From: Panax quinquefolius
Taxonomy: Eukaryota > Streptophyta > Magnoliopsida > Apiales > Araliaceae
DNA: 64,000 bases
Assembly (NCBI GenBank): GCA_020205615.1
Contig: CM035156.1
Coordinates: forward strand, 13,832,123-13,896,122
Direction: 5' to 3'
Under the pieces are notes generated by a model. It worked only from the letters and a program-made list of their open reading frames with translations. It was not told the DNA's origin and did no database searches. This document shows, piece after piece, positions 22,780 to 34,429 of the stretch. Made by a program: the position numbers and the translations under genes. Within the stretch, counting starts at the first letter, position 1. Each line of letters starts with the position of its first letter.

Positions 22780-24582
22780 GTTGCCATCCCAGAGGTGTGC
22801 AACAGAGAGAAGGGAAAGAACCTGTCTACTCTGGTCATATATCTTGAGGTCGTCCTCAAGATCGAAGGAGATCAAGAAGCAGAACTCCTGAGATATCAAA
22901 GAAAGCACTTTATCTTATTAGTTCTCAGGATCGTGGTGACAGTGGGCGAAGAAGTAGGTCTAAAGAACATATTCCAGAGACTACGAAGAAGGTACATCGG
23001 CTTGAGTATTCTCACCGCGATGACAGAGCCACACGCCGAAGTAGGTCCAGGAGTCCATCGAGAACAGTGGATTCTGAGGGAAGAGGTCGATCTACTCAGA
23101 AGAAGAAGATATCTCCAGAGAAAGAAGTCTCCTCACAACCGGAAGGTGTAGACTTTCTAGTTAAGGAGTTGAAAGAGCTTCGAAAGCAACTAGCTGAAGT
23201 TCAGTAGGTGAAGGATACTCCAGGGAAAAAGGCGTCTCCTTTTTCTTCGGATATTCTTAAGGAGAAGGCGGATCCAACCAAGAAGTTGCCCCACATGGAG
23301 ATTTATGATGGGTCAGGGGATCCTTATGACCATAGCCAAGCGTTCGACCGACAGATGGATTACTATGATTTAACTGACGCTGCTAAGTGTCATACATTTT
23401 TGACAATGTTGAGGAAGGATGCGAGGCAGTGGATAGGGACTTTGCCTGCAGATTCAGTATCGTCGTGGTCTGGACTATGTGATAAATTTCATGCCCGCTT
23501 TGGGAGCAACAGTAGGAGAGGAAAGCCTCACGGTTCTTTGCACAAGTCCCACAATTTTCGAATGAGTCCTCGGTCAAGATGTGAAGCGCTTGAGGAAGCA
23601 ATTGGCCAAGTGATGACCTCAATGATCTTCAGTCGGTTTGTTTTTCGAATCGGTTTGATTTGGTGAAATCGAGATATGGTGGTGAAGAAGCTAATGTTTC
23701 ACCATCCAAAGAGTTTGGTAAGCTTTTGATAAAGTGAGGGCTATATTGTGGTGGAGGAAGCTTTGAATAACACCAAGCGTCCTTCTTCGCACCAAATGAA
23801 AGAGAGATGATACCAAAACCGAAGGCGATCAAAGGAAGGGGGGAGGAAATAATGATCGCTAGAAGGCGCTTCGAAGAAATATAACAATAATCGGCGTCAA
23901 GGAGAAATCGCCAAATGCTCCTACCCGTAAGGTGAATAGGGTATACACCAAACCGAATATGGATAGGTTTCCAGATAACAATAATCTGGCGCCAAGGAGG
24001 AATCGCCCCGCTTCCTATCCGTAAGGTGAATAGGGTATACACCAAATCGAATACTGGATAGGTTTGCAATATTGGATCGGATCGAGAATCACCGCATTTA
24101 TGAAACCCCTCGTGACAATATTAAGCTCGAACAGGGCAACACTCGAAAGTTTTGTGGCTATCATCAAGCCACGGGTCATGATACAAATGAATGTTGTAAC
24201 AAGGACTTTGTGGAGAGGAAGGTTCAGTGGTGTGTTGGTTCAAGATGTGGCCGGCGGATCATCGCAAGAACAATGTAATGATGACCGTCTCGCTTCAAGT
24301 GATTAAACCAGTTCCACCTGTACAACCTGCTCCAAATCAGCCGCCAAGGCACGTCGTTGATGTAATTACCGGTGGGACAGCAAGTAAATTGGTAGGGAAG
24401 AAGAGGAGGGGGTATCTGGACTCGGTCATGTCAGTGGCAGGTGTTCTCCTGAAGACCGACAGACCGTTTCCAAGGACAATCATATCCTTCACTGATGAAG
24501 ATTATCCTTCGGAGCCCATCGAACCCCGTGAAGGAGCCTTGGTGATAACTGCACAAGTGGGTTCGGTGGACATGAAGCGGAT
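22780..24582 (+). pseudogene. gag of the Tat-like element, part 2, and start of protease
   Basis: After the insertion an arginine-serine-rich linker resumes (about 22850-23150), followed by a stop at 23205. The retrotransposon gag core then lies at 23208-23490: PHMEIYDGSGDPYDHSQAF, DYYDLTDAAKCHTF, LPADSVSSW. A zinc-knuckle-like FCGYHQATGHDTNEC is near 24150-24195, followed by DVITGGTASK near 24360. Protease begins with FTDEDYPSE and ALVITAQVG near 24490-24560 and is cut by the solo LTR at 24583. About 23640-24050 is frameshifted and contains a near-duplicate ~75 bp stretch (about 23898-23975 and 23980-24065). Confidence 0.8.
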
Positions 24583-27500
24583 TGTGACGCCCCCAAAATA
24601 GGTATACATCACCCATCTTGGGTCGCCAGATACAAAATCATCGAATACAAATACAAACTAATTATACAACGATGTAAAAATACGACAAAACATAAATTGA
24701 GAGTTTTAATAAGAATATTGTCATCTAGACAATATCCACACTCAAAAGAGTCCTCAATATATTTATTGTCACGCTTATTTAATGTAATAGTGAGGACTAC
24801 TAATACTATCATCCTGGACCGTCACTCCGCTCCCCGACTAGTCCCCAAATTACATTCTCATTTCACGAAGAGAAATAAAAAGAAAGAAAAGGGTGAGCTC
24901 AACTAGCCCAAGAAGAAATATTATGACTAAGATAATGCGTAATAAATTGTCATTAGTCTTCAACAATGTTAAACCGATAAAATATAATAGACATCAAGTT
25001 TAGCTGCAGAGAATAAGCAATCCATTAGAAGAGTCAAGTAGAGCAATGATATCTACTATCTTCTATGATTTAAAATGTTTTTATCAATTTTATCACCGAG
25101 ACTCAACAATAAATAAACCACATCATCGAAGTCATCCCCAGTATTACGGGCCAAGGATATTCATTAAATCATCAATGGTCATGACTATACCGAATAATCC
25201 CTGGTCATAATCATACCAAAAACTGTCCATCAATGCACTACAGGCCACTGATGACTTTTACCACATCATTTATAACATTACAGGTCCTAATTATACCGAA
25301 TAATCCCTGGTCATAATCATACCAAGTCCATCTTTGCACATAAGCCAACGATGACTTTGATCACAATATAAGCATGAGGATGATGACAATAATATAAGCA
25401 TTAATCAAACGAAAACAAGGATAAATATTAAAGACTTTAAATTTATCCAAATATTATCCATCACTTAAATAACTCATAATCTAATATTGTTAATATTATT
25501 ACAATATTTTAATCACTTCTTAAACTTATAAATAATTTAATTTAATTATTTACACTTTACCAAATAATTTATTTAATCATTCAAAATGTCATACTCATAA
25601 GATTTCATCTCCAATGATTAAATCACTCATCATAAATCTACATATACCTTATATAAGATTTTCAAGCCCTAAAATCCTATTTACCAATTCTTCAACTTCA
25701 CATAACATATTTAACTCATATGTTTGAAACTAAACCATTTTCATGAAAAATTACCAAATCAACTTATTATTTTTCTATTTTTTGCCCAAACATATATACA
25801 TATATTTAATACACAACAAGTATTTTTTTTATAATTTTTCAACTTTCTTAAGTATTTTTCAAAAATCAATTTCTAATTAATTTCTTAAGAAATTAGCTAC
25901 CTCAAGTTTAACTCCAGAAATTTCCAAATATTGGCAGGATCTTACACATGTTAACGTGAGCTTCCAGTTTAAATTTCATGGTCATCGGAGTTATAGAACT
26001 CCTAGGTTATAAGCGTTTTAAAAAAAAACCTAAATATCGAAATGGTCATAACTTGTTCATTTTAAGTCTGGAATGAGCTCATTTTTGGACAGAGGTACTT
26101 TATACCATATATTTCCATGTCCCAAAAGGCCGGAATTTTTTTTATAAATTAAGTGCCCGAAAATGCCCTTTTAAATTTATGGGCGTAGCTTTTTTTCGTA
26201 CTTTGCGCTTTTTTACTCCTTTTCTAAAAATCACCCACACGAAAATCTATAACACCTTTTCCAGTGATTCCACTTGGATAAGTTAGAAAACTCATAGATC
26301 TAACTCTAGAACTTGACCACACTCAAAAATTTAAAATATAATACGAGATATGGTCAATTGAATTTCATGTTCCATTTTCACCAAAATCTGATTTTCAACC
26401 CTTTGTGATTTCTAAGAAACTTTTATGTTTTCACATAATAACCAACATAACTCATCATAACAATTACTAATACTACATATACTCATGATTTTTATCAGTC
26501 TAATGTTTTTATTATGACTTTCATCATAATCCACGTAAATAGGTCATTTCCACAATTTAATAAGGAATGAATACAAAGGATCATTCACCAGGCATGTGGT
26601 AATCCACATGTATGTTATTCCAATGTAATAATAAAGAATAGAATAACCAAGAATTCACCATGCATGCGATAGATCACACGCATGTGTTATTCCCAATGTA
26701 ATAATAAAATGGAACCAGTCACGCGTAAACGCATGCACGTGATATTCCGGCGAATAATAAATAATGGAATAACAATAAAATTCACCATGCATACGCGATA
26801 CAATCGCATGCAAGTTATTCCAATGTAATAATAAATAATGGAATCGAGATCATGCGTAATCACGCATGCATGTGATATTCTACGTATAATAAATAATGGA
26901 ATAACAACGAATTCACCACGCAATGCGATAAATCATATGCATGTGTTATTCCAAGAATAATAAATAATGGAACTGTGCCACGCGTAATACGCATGCATAC
27001 GATATTCAAATGTAATAATAAAGAATGGAATAATGTAAGAATTTCACCACGTATGCGGTACTTACATATACAAGTTATTCTAACGTAATAATAAGGAATG
27101 GAATAATGTAAGAATTTCACCACGTATGCAGATTACTTATACAAAAGTTATTCCAACATAATAATAAAGAATGGAATAATGAAGTTCTCTTCATGAATAC
27201 GAAAAGAAATAATACCCTTACGAGTACAACAAATAATATCCCTTACTTTATAAAGAATAGTACTCACCTGCAGTAGGGGCATATAATATACTTGAAGAAA
27301 ACTTGCACTACGCCCAAAGCTTTCTTAAACTCTAAAGAAATACGCCAAGATTATAGAAGAAGAATTCTCCGAACTTACGTGTGTTTTTAATTCTAACTAA
27401 GCATCCTATTTATAGGAAAATAGAAAGGATACTATGCAATAAAATATAATATATTCTATTTATAATATATATATATATATTATTTAAAATCTAATAAAAT

Positions 27501-28488
27501 AAAAAACTTTATAAAAGTATTCTCGCTTTTATATAAAAGATTTTACTATGTAAACACTACGCAGACATTTATGCAAACACTATGCATAATATAATATAAT
27601 ATATTCTATTTATAGCCTAATAAAAAACAAATAACTTTATAAAAGTATTCTATTTTATATAAAAAGATTTTACTATGCAAACACTATGTAGGCACTATGC
27701 AAATACTATGCATAATAGAATATAATATATTCTATTTTAAGCCTAATAAAACAAATAACTTTATAAAAGTATTCTATTTTATATAAAAAGTTTTCTGTTT
27801 TATTACATTTATATTAATAATAAAATAAAACTTATCAACTTTATTATAATTCACAATATTAATTGACCAGGTCGTTCCCAAAAAAGAGGGGGCTTTCCAA
27901 TAAGAATTTCTCCCTATTGGCGCGCAATTAGGTGACCAAACCTTTTCTTGGCAGAACTTCTAGACATCGTTAATATTGCAAATAATAATATTAATAACTT
28001 TGTCGTCTCAATTATTGATTTAATAATATATAAAATATCGACAATAATCGAATCAAATAACGTGAGATACTATGCAACAATTATCAGTAGTAATAATTGA
28101 ACAAAACCGGTGACTTCTCACGTAAGCATCAATAATCAATACCGTGCTACTATGCAACCACGCCAGACATCGTATTTTAACATCGGGTGTTTCAACAAGT
28201 TAATGGTAAAACTTCCGCCAAGTTATTTTCATAAAAATATTTTTGTCATTTTCTCGAATCCACAATAATTCCGTTGTGGGGTCCACTAATGATTATGTCG
28301 CCGCATTTAATATTCCCTCGTTAAAACGAATATTCCCCACCAATCGAATATTATATAACAACATGCATACTTTTTAAAATTTATAAATATTACCCACAAC
28401 TATAACATTATCTCAAATCCACACCATAATTTTGAAAAAAATATTTCGAGAAATTTAAATCTTTATTCATAAAATTTGGGGTCTCACA
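24583..28488 (-). mobile_element. Solo LTR (3.9 kb) with perfect target duplication CGGAT
   Basis: The + strand reads TGTGACGCCCC at 24583 and GGGGTCTCACA up to 28488, which are LTR ends in reverse. CGGAT flanks both sides (24578-24582 and 28489-28493), and there is no internal region. That is the structure left by LTR-LTR recombination. It is longer than the other LTRs because it carries the 1.2 kb block (about 25385-26555) in place of a shorter segment. The reverse TATA motif is at 27407-27414. It splits the protease frame of the Tat-like element: KR before it, MMIDDRSS after it. Confidence 0.93.
25385..26555 (-). repeat. 1.2 kb shared block inside the solo LTR
   Basis: This is homologous over its whole length to 57610-58800 (same strand) and 1485-2640 (opposite strand). 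LTRs of the neighbouring subfamilies (for example 12725-15317) lack it and have about 250 bp of different sequence at that place. Confidence 0.8.
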
Positions 28489-29195
28489 CGGATGATGATT
28501 GATGACAGGTCTTCTGTTGACATTCTATATGCCCATGCTTATCAAAGGATGCATCTTGATGGGCGAAAGATGGAGGTTGGGCAGGAGGCCCCTTTATATG
28601 ATTTTAGCAACGATCCGGTCAAAGTTGCAGGCACTATTGAACTACTAGTAATCTTTGGCACAGCTCCTCGGTAGGTAAAAATAACGTATAAATTTTATGT
28701 CACAGATGTAGATTCTAACATAACGCCATATCATTGTAGACTTACCCTAATGACCTTTCGCAAGTCGTGACTTCCATTCCTCATTTTAAGATCAAGTTCC
28801 CACAACACATGGAGTTGGAGAGTAAGCGGGGACTTGGATCCGGCGCATCAAGTATCGTAATGTTGTAATTGCTTCGGGGGTAGGGGTCTGCAAGCAGAAG
28901 TAGACTATATCGATAGAAATTGAGCCATTTACCGAAAGCAGTTCGGAGCCATTAGTCATGCCAGCGGGAGAGACAGATGAGATCGAGCTGATTCTAGGCA
29001 AGAAGGATAAAACAGTGAAGATAGGTTCGGGTCTACCGAAACCTCTCCGGTCAAACCTTATGGAACTTCTTCGTTGTTATGCGATATCTTCGCTTGGGAG
29101 CCCAAAGATATCCCCGGAGTGAGTCGGAAGATAGCAGAGCATAGGCTGGAAGTGGATCCATCAAAGAAGTCGGCCCTACAGGAAGAGGCTTAATC
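28489..29195 (+). pseudogene. Protease remainder and pre-RT region of the Tat-like element
   Basis: The 60-codon frame from 28492 carries DDRSSVDILYAHAYQRM, the active-site region of Tat-like proteases (usually D-GSS; here the glycine is lost), then APLYDFSNDPV. Near 29075-29180 the pre-RT segment FAWEPKDIPGVSRKIAEHRL is readable, where this lineage has the start of RT. A deletion then joins it to the LTR end. No enzyme can be made. Confidence 0.75.
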
Positions 29196-29199
29196 TTCC

Positions 29200-29246
29200 A
29201 GACTTAGAACGCCTTACGTTATCGGGACGTAGCAGAAGATCTCAAT
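29200..29246 (+). repeat. Remnant of the 3' LTR end of the Tat-like element
   Basis: About 45 bp match 12174-12221 (GAACGCCTTACG and GGGACGTAGCAGAAGATCT). The rest of the 3' LTR is missing. Confidence 0.6.
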
Positions 29247-29859
29247 GCTTAATGACCGTAAAAACCCTAGAGATTGTGGAGAAACCTGCACAGAGGACAA
29301 AAATTGAGGAAAATGGAAGATAGAAAAAGAGATATTTGGGATGGTAGAAGAAACCCAAAAAGTTAAAGCGATTGAGGCTGAAGAATAGAAGGAGTCGTAT
29401 TATCTTTTGGATGTGGTTTCAATTTCTAGAAATATAGATATATAAAGACATAGAATCTGGAAGTGAAAGATGAAGACTAAGAGAAGGTGAAAATCAGAAA
29501 TGGAGAGTGGAGATGGGTAAATGAAACGAAAGAGTCACCTGACTTACGAAAAAATTAGAAGCGGAAGAGGAAGAGAAGGGAAGGGGAAGAGAAGGTGAAA
29601 ATCAGACCAACTCGATTCCAAACTCGTCAAATTTGATTGGGTTAACTCACCCAAATATGCAATTTAAAGGATCGACTGTGATGCCAAGAAATTGATATAT
29701 TAATTATTAAAATATTCAGTTATTTAAAAGATTCTCTTCTAAATTAATTTTACTTTGGTATATTTTCTTCAATTTTATATATAAAAATGTATTCCTTTAG
29801 ATGAGTCGAGGGGATCCTATTATAAAATGTACCTTTGACGTTAGTCTTGATGCAGATTG

Positions 29860-29914
<55 letters not shown>

Positions 29915-30195
29915 ATCATAATTGTCAAAATAATAAATAAAAAATAATAGCTTAAGTTTGAACAAAAAATTATAAAAAAAAATATTTTTTTTATTGAAAA
30001 AACACTCTCCCCCAATTGCCTTTGGATTCAGTATTTCTATTATTGGATATTCCTCATTTCCTCCTCCAAATTCTTGTTTGAGTTGGTTTCAACTAACTTA
30101 ATTCCTACGTAGGCGACTAGGCGGGCAGGTTGGTCTTTCTTTATTGGTAGACTTAAACCAAACAAGATGGGCCTCCGGTCTGGCCCACCCTCCCT
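29247..30195. other. Intergenic DNA upstream of RPE, no gene seen
   Basis: A purine-rich stretch (29490-29590) is weakly similar to the duplication near 8190-8330. It is followed by AT-rich DNA, a (TA)n run and A-rich sequence, with single-copy-looking DNA from about 30000. Confidence 0.5.
29861..29911. repeat. (TA)n microsatellite
   Basis: An uninterrupted run of about 25 TA dinucleotides. Short open frames across it (YIYIYI) are artefacts of the repeat. Confidence 0.95.
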
Positions 30196-30272
30196 CCAAT
30201 GAGACAATGAGTCAGCAACACAGACCAATCGTTTATAGATAAGCAAACCCCTCCCACATCTTGAAACGTGTC
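30196..30272 (+). promoter_or_regulatory. Candidate light-responsive promoter motifs of RPE
   Basis: Two CCAAT motifs (30196-30200, 30225-30229), an I-box GATAAG (30238-30243) and an ACGTGTC G-box-like core (30266-30272) lie 190-270 bp upstream of the start codon. I-box plus ACGTG pairs are known from promoters of photosynthesis genes. Whether they act here is inference. Confidence 0.4.
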
Positions 30273-30463
30273 AGTCGTATATCAATCTTTCTAAATTTCT
30301 AGACCATCGTCTTCTTCATCCTTTCCTGCGACTCTGAGTTGACAAAAATTGGCGGGAACGCTTAAAACACACATCTAGATTTCGCCAAAAATCCGTTAAC
30401 GGTTTTTACGATTCCGGATAGAGAGGGACCGACAGAGAAAGATCCAATTTTTCGAGTGAGAAA

Positions 30464-33400
30464 ATGGCAACAACATCACTGGGTTCGTCAACTCTTGCTC
30501 AATCACAGGCCAATGGTTTTGGTGGGGGTCTTAAGCTTCAAAAGCCTTCTCTCTCTAATCCTAATTCTCTCACCTTTACCAGGTAATTCTATTCTTTTCT
30601 CTTCTGTAAGAATTTGTCGTAAACGGTTTTTTATATGTCGTAAATGCGCCTTGATTCGGGTATTAATGAAATTGTGAGTTTATGCTGTTTATAGGATTGT
30701 TAGTTAGTCTACTTTGAAGAGGTGACTTAACGACTAAGACAAGAACAAGATAGAGATTTGATTGTGCAAAAAAAATAAAAATAAAAATAATTAAAAAATT
30801 GGTCAAAGGAGTGGGGGAGGATGTGTTTATAAATATCTTAGATGTGTTTGATTATGAAGGAATCAAGTCATTTCATTTTAACATTGTTCATTACATGGTT
30901 GTTAATATTCTTAGCTGACCTTCAATTTAAGTTGAGAGTACATAGGTATGCTGTGTGGCTCGGAATCACAATAAAGTTCCGCCTGAGCCTTTTGTGGGGC
31001 TTGAGTTTCTGTAACATTTAGTCGGTATAAATTATTTTCCTATCTGTGCCTGGGCTCTACAAGCTAATATATAAATAGTATTGCCTAATTTTTACTTATT
31101 TTGTAAGTCAATTTGGTGTTATAAGCTGCATTGATATGTTCCGCACATCAACAAAGGGTTGCAATTTATCTCTAATACAGACAGATATTTATCATATTCT
31201 CTATGTATTAATCCAGGAGAAAATTTCTAACTGTGGTGAAGGCAACTTCTCGGGTTGATAAGTTCTCCAAGAGTGACATCATTGTTTCTCCATCTATTCT
31301 ATCTGCTAATTTTGCAAAGTTGGGAGAGCAGGTTCTACTCTTCATTTTGATCTTTGCCCATTTTGAACTTTGAGAACAAGATGATCTGTATTAATTTTCT
31401 ATAGATTTAAAATAATTGCTTGAAGTAAATATGGATGAAGTTATTGTTCGCATGTTCTCTACTATTCAGCTTTACATTCACGGGTTCTCTAGTTAATATT
31501 ATTTTCATGCTGTTAGTTATGTTTTTATAGCACTATCTGCTTTTGGTCAATCAATATCCTAAAATAATTTTTTGGATTTTTGTGTCATTACCAAACTGAG
31601 AAACTTTAAGATGGTGAATCTTACAGAGTTCATAGCTTAATTCTTAATATGGGTTGAATCTAGGTAAAAGCAGTAGATGTTGCAGGTTGTGATTGGATTC
31701 ATGTTGATGTTATGGACGGTCGTTTTGTCCCAAATATAACTATTGGACCTCTCGTTGTCGATGCCTTGCGCCCAGTGACAGACCTCCCATTAGATGTCCA
31801 TCTGGTATTATTCTTTCTAAATGCCTTATCCTATAATTTATCGTGTCTATGTTGGATGTAAATAAATGCTTTTGCTAATACTATATTAAAGCATGGCAGA
31901 TGATTGTTGAACCTGAGCAGCGAGTCCCTGATTTCATCAAGGCTGGAGCTGACATAGTCAGCATCCATTGTGAGCAAACTGCCACCATTCATTTGCATCG
32001 TACGATTAATCAAGTAAGAGTACTCTAACTCATTATAACATACTTTGGTTGGAATTCATATTTATTTGATTTAACATTTATTAGTAGCTGTTTTCTCTGA
32101 AAGGGGGAGGGGAAGTATTATGGTTTCACTAGTCTTAATCAAGAAACAGTCGAACACACACTGAGCACAGTTGTACTCTTTGCTGGTGAAGTTTTTGATC
32201 TGTTACATCACGGTTCCATCATAAATTTGATTCCCTTGCTAGTTGCAGTAATATAGTGAAGCAATGTGTTTGTTTCTACTGGCATTTATTATGGTTTTGA
32301 AAGCTTTTTAATGATTATAGAACTACGGTAATCAAGATGGTGTTGCTGTTTCAAATTGATACTCCCCATTCCACATAAATAGTCCCATTTGAAAGAAAAA
32401 AATTGTTCCTGAAGCATAAAATGGCATAATGTTCTCAAGTATAAGAACATAATTTCACTACCATGCCAACACTATTATACTAATCACACGTTATATTTAG
32501 GGATAAACATGGAAGAAAAATATATCTTTAAAGTTTGCATATTTTATAAATGGGACTCTTTTGTGGAACAGAGGGAGTATTATTTTTCCTCTGTTTGCGT
32601 GGTTTTAGTGTTTATGGAACGTAGAGAAGTAGACTCATTTTCTAGCTATTTGTTTCAATTTTGCATATTAAGAATCCTGATTGGAGATTACCCTGTTTCC
32701 TTTTATTACTTATCTGATTTGACCACTATATTGTCTTATTTATGATTCAGATAAAAAGCTTGGGAGCAAAAGCTGGCGTTGTCTTGAACCCTGGTACCCC
32801 ATTAAGCTCCATAGAATATGTCCTTGATGGTAAGAGGTGTTTCATTTTCAACTAGGTATTTCCTTTTGTCTTGTAATAAAAGGAGAATTGCGGAGGGATA
32901 ATTTCCATTGAGGCTTCTTTTTAGGTTATTTAATATTTTCAATGAGGTGTTTGTTCACTTCTAAGCTTAGCTGATTTGGTATAGAGTTGTAGGCTGTCTT
33001 CTAACCAAGAAAATAGTGTGATGCTCGTTTAAGAAAATATTGAAAATAGAGAAGATATTGCCATAAGATTTTGTCCTTGTTTTGAGTTCGTCTAATCTGG
33101 TGGAATGAGTTTGTGGAATTATCTTGTTTGCTTGGTGCAGTTGTTGATCTTGTGTTGATTATGTCGGTCAACCCTGGATTTGGTGGACAGAGCTTTATTG
33201 AAAGTCAAGTTAAGAAAATTGCGGACTTAAGAAGAATTTGTGTAGAAAAGGTATTGGATTCTCATTTACATAAGAGTCTTTGAAAGAATTTGGTGAAATC
33301 ATGGCATTTTGTATGCTTATGTTGCAGGGAGTGAACCCATGGATTGAAGTAGATGGTGGAGTTGGTCCTAGTAATGCATATAAGGTGCCTCACTGATAAC

Positions 33401-34295
33401 ATATGATCTTTGTTTTTTTTTAAATGTTTTATTGTTAATATAAGAATCCTAAAATGGAGTTGTCTAAGTTCTCTCTACCAATAAAAGTATGGTTAGTAAC
33501 TTAGGGTATAGCCAAGCAATTCTTAACTCGGTGTTGAGAACTGACAAGGTGCAAGCATTCTCCACTAATGCTTCCATGTTCCATTATTGAACTTTGTTCA
33601 TTTTTTATTTAATTTATTTATTTTTGGATTGGTAATTTTGACCCCAAATCTGGGGATTCATCATCCATCGAACTTTGTTTGTACACTTCAACTTCAAACA
33701 TAGTACAATTAATGCTACTTGATGCTATATCAAAACCTCATTAAAATGTTCTTCAAATTGATTCCACAAGTCCTGATGTATAATTTGTTATTCCTCTCCA
33801 CTTCATCCCAATGAAAGAGAACACCGAAGACCTCAATGTTGTAAAGTGGTTAGAAAAATTCACATGCTTCAATATTGTTTGTTAGCCACTCTGCATTAGA
33901 TAAATCTCTAGATGCACACATCTTGTAATAAGTCAGTGAACCTGAACACATGGTGATTCAGTAATATGCGAAAGTTGCATGTCAGTGCACTGTTAGAGTC
34001 TCCATCCACAAACTTTGAATTTATCATATGATTTACATGACGATCTGTTTCATTTTGATGCTGGCAGGTTATTGAAGTTGGAGCTAATGCTTTGGTTGCT
34101 GGTTCTGCTGTCTTTGGAGCTAAAGATTATGCTGAAGGCATGGACACAGAATTTTATAACATGTCTTGACTAGAACATTATATATGTATGTTCATATTCA
34201 ACTGTACTTTTAACCTTTTCATATGCATTGAATGATGGTTTACAGCTATAAAAGGTATCAAAACCAGCACAAGGCCTGTAGCAGTTGCTGTTTGA
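30464..34295 (+). CDS. RPE: Ribulose-phosphate 3-epimerase, chloroplast (9 exons)
   Basis: The enzyme interconverts ribulose 5-phosphate and xylulose 5-phosphate in the Calvin cycle and the pentose-phosphate pathway of the plastid. Exons: 30464-30582, 31217-31331, 31664-31804, 31900-32013, 32751-32829, 33141-33250, 33328-33384, 34068-34137, 34246-34295. Joined they give 855 nt, 284 aa, a normal length for the plant enzyme. Residues 1-48 or so are a serine-rich transit peptide. The TIM-barrel motifs are complete: PSILSAN near 66, HVDVMDG (H91, D93), DVHLM (H124), [11 protein letters not shown] near 197-207, EVDGG (D235) and AGSAVFGA. The two His and two Asp residues are the known metal and acid-base set. 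All introns are GT-AG except the last, which begins with GC. The start is the first ATG after the 5' leader and gives the transit peptide. Confidence 0.96.
32362..32577. mobile_element. Stowaway-like MITE in RPE intron 4
   Basis: Terminal inverted repeats start CTCCCCATTCCACA and end TGTGGAACAGAGGGAG (complementary apart from small differences), and the inner AGTCCCATTT / AAATGGGACT also pair. TA flanks both sides (32360-32361, 32578-32579). At 216 bp with no coding capacity, this is typical of Tc1/mariner-derived Stowaway elements. Confidence 0.85.
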
Positions 34296-34415
34296 AGTTT
34301 GAACATCGTATCTGATACAAGTTGATATTTGGTTCGAGCACTCAACATTCCCATGTATGCAACTTTTTGTTCATTGAAAATTTTGATGATGTTGATTATA
34401 CTGGTTTTTCAAATT

Positions 34416-34421
34416 AATAAA
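34416..34421 (+). terminator. Candidate poly(A) signal of RPE
   Basis: AATAAA lies 121 bp after the stop codon in AT-rich DNA. Plant poly(A) signals are loose, so other sites are possible. An AG preceded by TTTTGCATTGG near 34850 could also be a 3' UTR splice acceptor. Confidence 0.45.
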
Positions 34422-34429
34422 GTTTGAAA

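Larger units (their letters stand above)
11614..29246 (+). mobile_element. Tat-like Ty3/gypsy element, split by two younger insertions and internally deleted
   Basis: The element runs from a 5' LTR (11614-12227) through a primer-binding site, gag, protease and the start of RT. It then jumps to a short match to the LTR end (about 29200-29246). Gag is interrupted by a complete chromovirus (12725-22779), and protease by a solo LTR (24583-28488). After removing both, the host-element sequence reads on in order. Most of RT, RNase H, integrase and the 3' LTR are deleted. The Tat lineage is suggested by the gag core (DP-H, F-M, LP-S) and by the protease IDDRSSVDIL segment, and is less sure than Ty3/gypsy itself. 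No target duplication was found. Confidence 0.75.

Noticed and set aside
22795..23151. 118-codon + strand frame after the chromovirus
   Set aside because: The gag frame in this stretch is the arginine-serine-rich one in a different phase. This is its shadow.
11609..29251. Target duplication of the Tat-like element
   Set aside because: The flanks GTCAG and ATGAC/TGACC do not match as direct repeats, and the 3' LTR is mostly deleted, so none is claimed.
29750..29965. 71-codon - strand frame
   Set aside because: Most of it is the (TA)n repeat.
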